A stretch of DNA of 64,000 nucleotides from contig NZ_AOLI01000012.1 of the NCBI RefSeq assembly GCF_000336955.1, positions 178,471 through 242,470 on the forward strand. The letters are read 5' to 3'. This DNA comes from Haloferax larsenii JCM 13917. GTDB lineage: Archaea > Halobacteriota > Halobacteria > Halobacteriales > Haloferacaceae. The notes beneath the pieces were generated by a model. The model made no database searches and had not been told where the DNA came from. It saw only the letters and a list, made by a program, of their open reading frames with translations. The position numbers were made by a program, and so were the translations under genes. Of this stretch, positions 62,547 through 64,000 are shown one piece after another; the stretch's first letter is position 1; every line of letters starts with the position of its first letter.

Positions 62547-63044
62547 TCAACTCGAGGTTCTGGAACTGGAGCGAGCGGGTGCCATCCGGTCGAACACGTT
62601 TCTGAGACTCTCGTCGACGGTGATGAAGTCTGGAAACTCTTCGAGTGTCCGAATCTGGTCGAGATAGACGTACTCGACCGGCTCCGGAGGAATCTCTTCG
62701 AACACTTGTACGGGTCCGTTGTCGGTGAGGCCAATGAACGGACGACCCTCACGATCCGTCTGACTCGTCAGTCGGTGTTCCAGGTAGAGTTGCGCTGTTG
62801 CCAGCGCGCTCGCTAACGGAACCTGTCCCGGGGTGAGTTGCCACGTCACCTCTCGGCGGTCGTCGTGGACTGTCGTGACGTACCCGTCGTCGAACCGGAA
62901 ACACTCGATGGTCTCATCCCCGCGAGACCATCGTGTTTCCATCTGTCGTGACTTGTCGAGCGACCACTCGGAGTCCTCCTCGAAGCCGGACACCCCAGGT
63001 ATCAGTCGACGGACGCGCTCCCACACGCGGCCGAGTATGCGCAT
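62547..63044 (-). CDS. conserved protein of unknown function next to the origin
   Basis: A 165-aa acidic protein, soluble, with no recognised domain. Stretches such as QMETRWSRGDETIECFRFDD, VTWQLTPGQVPLASALATAQ and FEEIPPEPVEYVYLDQIRTL suggest an alpha/beta fold. Start MRILGRVWERV at 63044 lies about 27 nt after a Box A-like CAATTAG; an in-frame ATG at 63086 would lie upstream of that promoter. It is the last gene before the origin. Confidence 0.7.
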   Translation of the reverse strand: MRILGRVWERVRRLIPGVSGFEEDSEWSLDKSRQMETRWSRGDETIECFRFDDGYVTTVHDDRREVTWQLTPGQVPLASALATAQLYLEHRLTSQTDREGRPFIGLTDNGPVQVFEEIPPEPVEYVYLDQIRTLEEFPDFITVDESLRNVFDRMAPARSSSRTSS

Positions 63045-63187
63045 ATCTAGGACGTTCGTGTTCCGGGCTAATTGCATTGACGGCACGAGTAACGGATAGT
63101 CAGGTATCGGGGAACATCAGTGCCTGCTGAGGAGCACTTGTTCGGGTACTGCACCTATCGCGGAACACAGAACGCGTCAGTGGATTA

Positions 63188-63676
63188 CACACCACGTTTC
63201 CGGTGAATCGGAACGAAACTCAATTAAGCCTCGGGCAGTAGGACGCGAGGTCGAGCGAATAGTGCAGGTAGTGTCGCGTGGAACCGTGCGCCGAGTAGAT
63301 TCGATGAGGCGTGTCGTGATGTCTCCCCCCACACCTCGCTTCCGGTGAATTCTACTATCGGGAGGAGAGCGATAGCTCACAATTCTACTACCGGGAGTGC
63401 GATAGCTTACAGCCCCCGGCCAGCACGTTATGACGCTGACAGACACCGGGTTTCCGGTGAAATTGCATGAAACGGTGTGGTGGGGTTTGGCCCAAGTGGG
63501 AGGAAGGCGTGGAAAGACGGGCACGGACACACCGGGTTTCCGGTGAATCGTAGTTCAGTGTCTACGGGGGGAGAGACTGCAGGTTAGACCGTCTCGCCTT
63601 CTCTGACGGTAACACCCTAGACCGAGGTCACATCGAATCGTTCAACTTATAACCCACACACCTCATTTCCGGTGAA
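63188..63676 (+). repeat. five origin recognition boxes (ORB)
   Basis: The 20-bp consensus CACACCNNNTTTCCGGTGAA occurs at 63188-63207, 63330-63349, 63442-63461, 63528-63547 and 63657-63676, all on the plus strand. One copy has GACACC and one has CTTCC. Some have a C-run just upstream, the G-string of ORBs read on the other strand. Such elements bind Orc1/Cdc6 in haloarchaea. Spacing is uneven (86-142 bp), unlike a CRISPR array. Confidence 0.85.
63348..63410. repeat. imperfect tandem duplication inside the origin
   Basis: A 33-bp unit beginning AATTCTACTATCGGGAG (63348-63380) is followed directly by a 30-bp unit AATTCTACTACCGGGAG (63381-63410). Both end GCGATAGCT(C/T)AC. The first overlaps the end of the second ORB. 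Confidence 0.7.
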
Positions 63677-63818
63677 AAGTCGGTTGAGAGAGCCTAGATA
63701 TCCTCCTTTCGACAGGGACCTATTGAGACACAGAACTCATCGAACACGGCTAGGTCACGACGTTTCCGATGGGAGCAACCCACGGTTCGAACCCACTCTT
63801 TCTCGTTCGTTATTTTCT

Positions 63819-64000
63819 CTCATCTGTCCCAATTGGAGCGATTGTTACGGTATGTATAGAAATCATTAAATAGTTCATTTGTGTTACCGACCATTGATAC
63901 ACTCGCAGACGAGAATAAATTCCTCACTCGAGGAATGTTGGAGTCGAACAAGATGTCGGTGTGGACCCGTCGTGTTTCGTGATAAGTTGGGACAGATGAG
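63819..64000. other. AT-rich candidate duplex-unwinding element bounded by a 14-bp inverted repeat
   Basis: CTCATCTGTCCCAA (63819-63832) has its exact reverse complement TTGGGACAGATGAG at 63987-64000. Between them lies a locally AT-rich stretch (about 63845-63935, with ATAGAAATCATTAAATAG and GAGAATAAATTCC). With five ORBs on one side this fits the unwinding zone of an origin, and matching opposite-strand ORBs and an orc1/cdc6 gene are expected to the right. The 914 bases after 63086 contain no gene. Confidence 0.7.

Noticed and set aside
63188..63676. Five short repeats considered as a CRISPR array
   Set aside because: Spacing ranges from 86 to 142 bp, the repeat is only 20 bp with variable central bases, and the sequence matches ORB elements.

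Overview
The window is chromosomal DNA of a haloarchaeon, most likely a Haloferax species. Evidence: proteins rich in Asp/Glu, GC-rich codons, leaderless genes with an archaeal Box A about 25-30 nt before the start codon, an archaellin, a SUI1-type aIF1, preQ0/archaeosine genes, Tat-type secretion signals, XPB/Rad25, and Orc1/Cdc6 origin boxes at the right end. The genus is inferred from gene order as I remember it, not from a search.

Layout. 0-6.8 kb: thrS, an alpha/beta hydrolase, two VOC proteins plus a COG0400-type esterase (like bacterial quinone-detoxification Mhq genes), a CoA-binding protein and aIF1. 6.9-12.4 kb: a lone archaellin, a TIM-barrel isomerase, an enoyl-reductase-like protein behind ACTCC/GGAGT operators, an MFS carrier, two small genes and tRNA-Lys. 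12.5-14.3 kb: a DHH phosphoesterase fused to a TrkA-N domain, and a PRC-barrel protein. 14.5-25.2 kb: a lactate locus with LutB- and LutC-type proteins, an Nramp-like carrier without metal-site motifs, a winged-helix regulator, lactate permease and a giant FAD/FeS lactate dehydrogenase, with repeated CACACG-type operator candidates. 25.4-30.3 kb: aminotransferase, DUF123 nuclease-like protein, DCC thiol oxidoreductase, MrfA/Hrq1-like helicase. 30.4-37.9 kb: a probable iron-responsive unit. A GT75-like protein and an Fbp-type iron ABC operon ending in a GT-C membrane glycosyltransferase carry matching TTTWGG-N4-CCTAAA palindromes over their predicted transcription starts.

38-41.3 kb: a FAS1 protein, then a Tat-secreted protein gene split by a 2,120-bp IS200/IS605-family element. 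Deleting 38743-40862 exactly restores the host reading frame. The element has itself been hit three times by about 54-56 nt inserts, each made of two tandem triloop hairpins: one puts a stop in tnpA, one replaces the tnpB C-terminus, one sits in the right-end hairpin. Two of the three align over 54 nt with compensatory stem changes. This is the most unusual structure seen here.

41.4-50.8 kb: alpha-glucan utilisation (two GH13 proteins and a tandem GH15 glucoamylase fusion of about 1,510 aa). 51-59.4 kb: SRPBCC protein, 28-bp tandem repeats, a hybrid REC-PAS-GAF histidine kinase, two divergent EamA exporters, a queD-queE-queC operon with a half-size thioredoxin-reductase-like flavoprotein, a thioesterase and a small protein paralogous to the one at 11.8 kb. 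59.5-60.1 kb: a decayed gene and partial copies of the tRNA-Tyr 3' end beside the intact tRNA-Tyr. 60.2-63.0 kb: Rad25-type helicase and an unrecognised protein. 63.2-64 kb: half of a replication origin with five same-strand ORB elements leading into an AT-rich stretch bounded by a perfect 14-bp inverted repeat. The orc1/cdc6 gene is expected just beyond the window.
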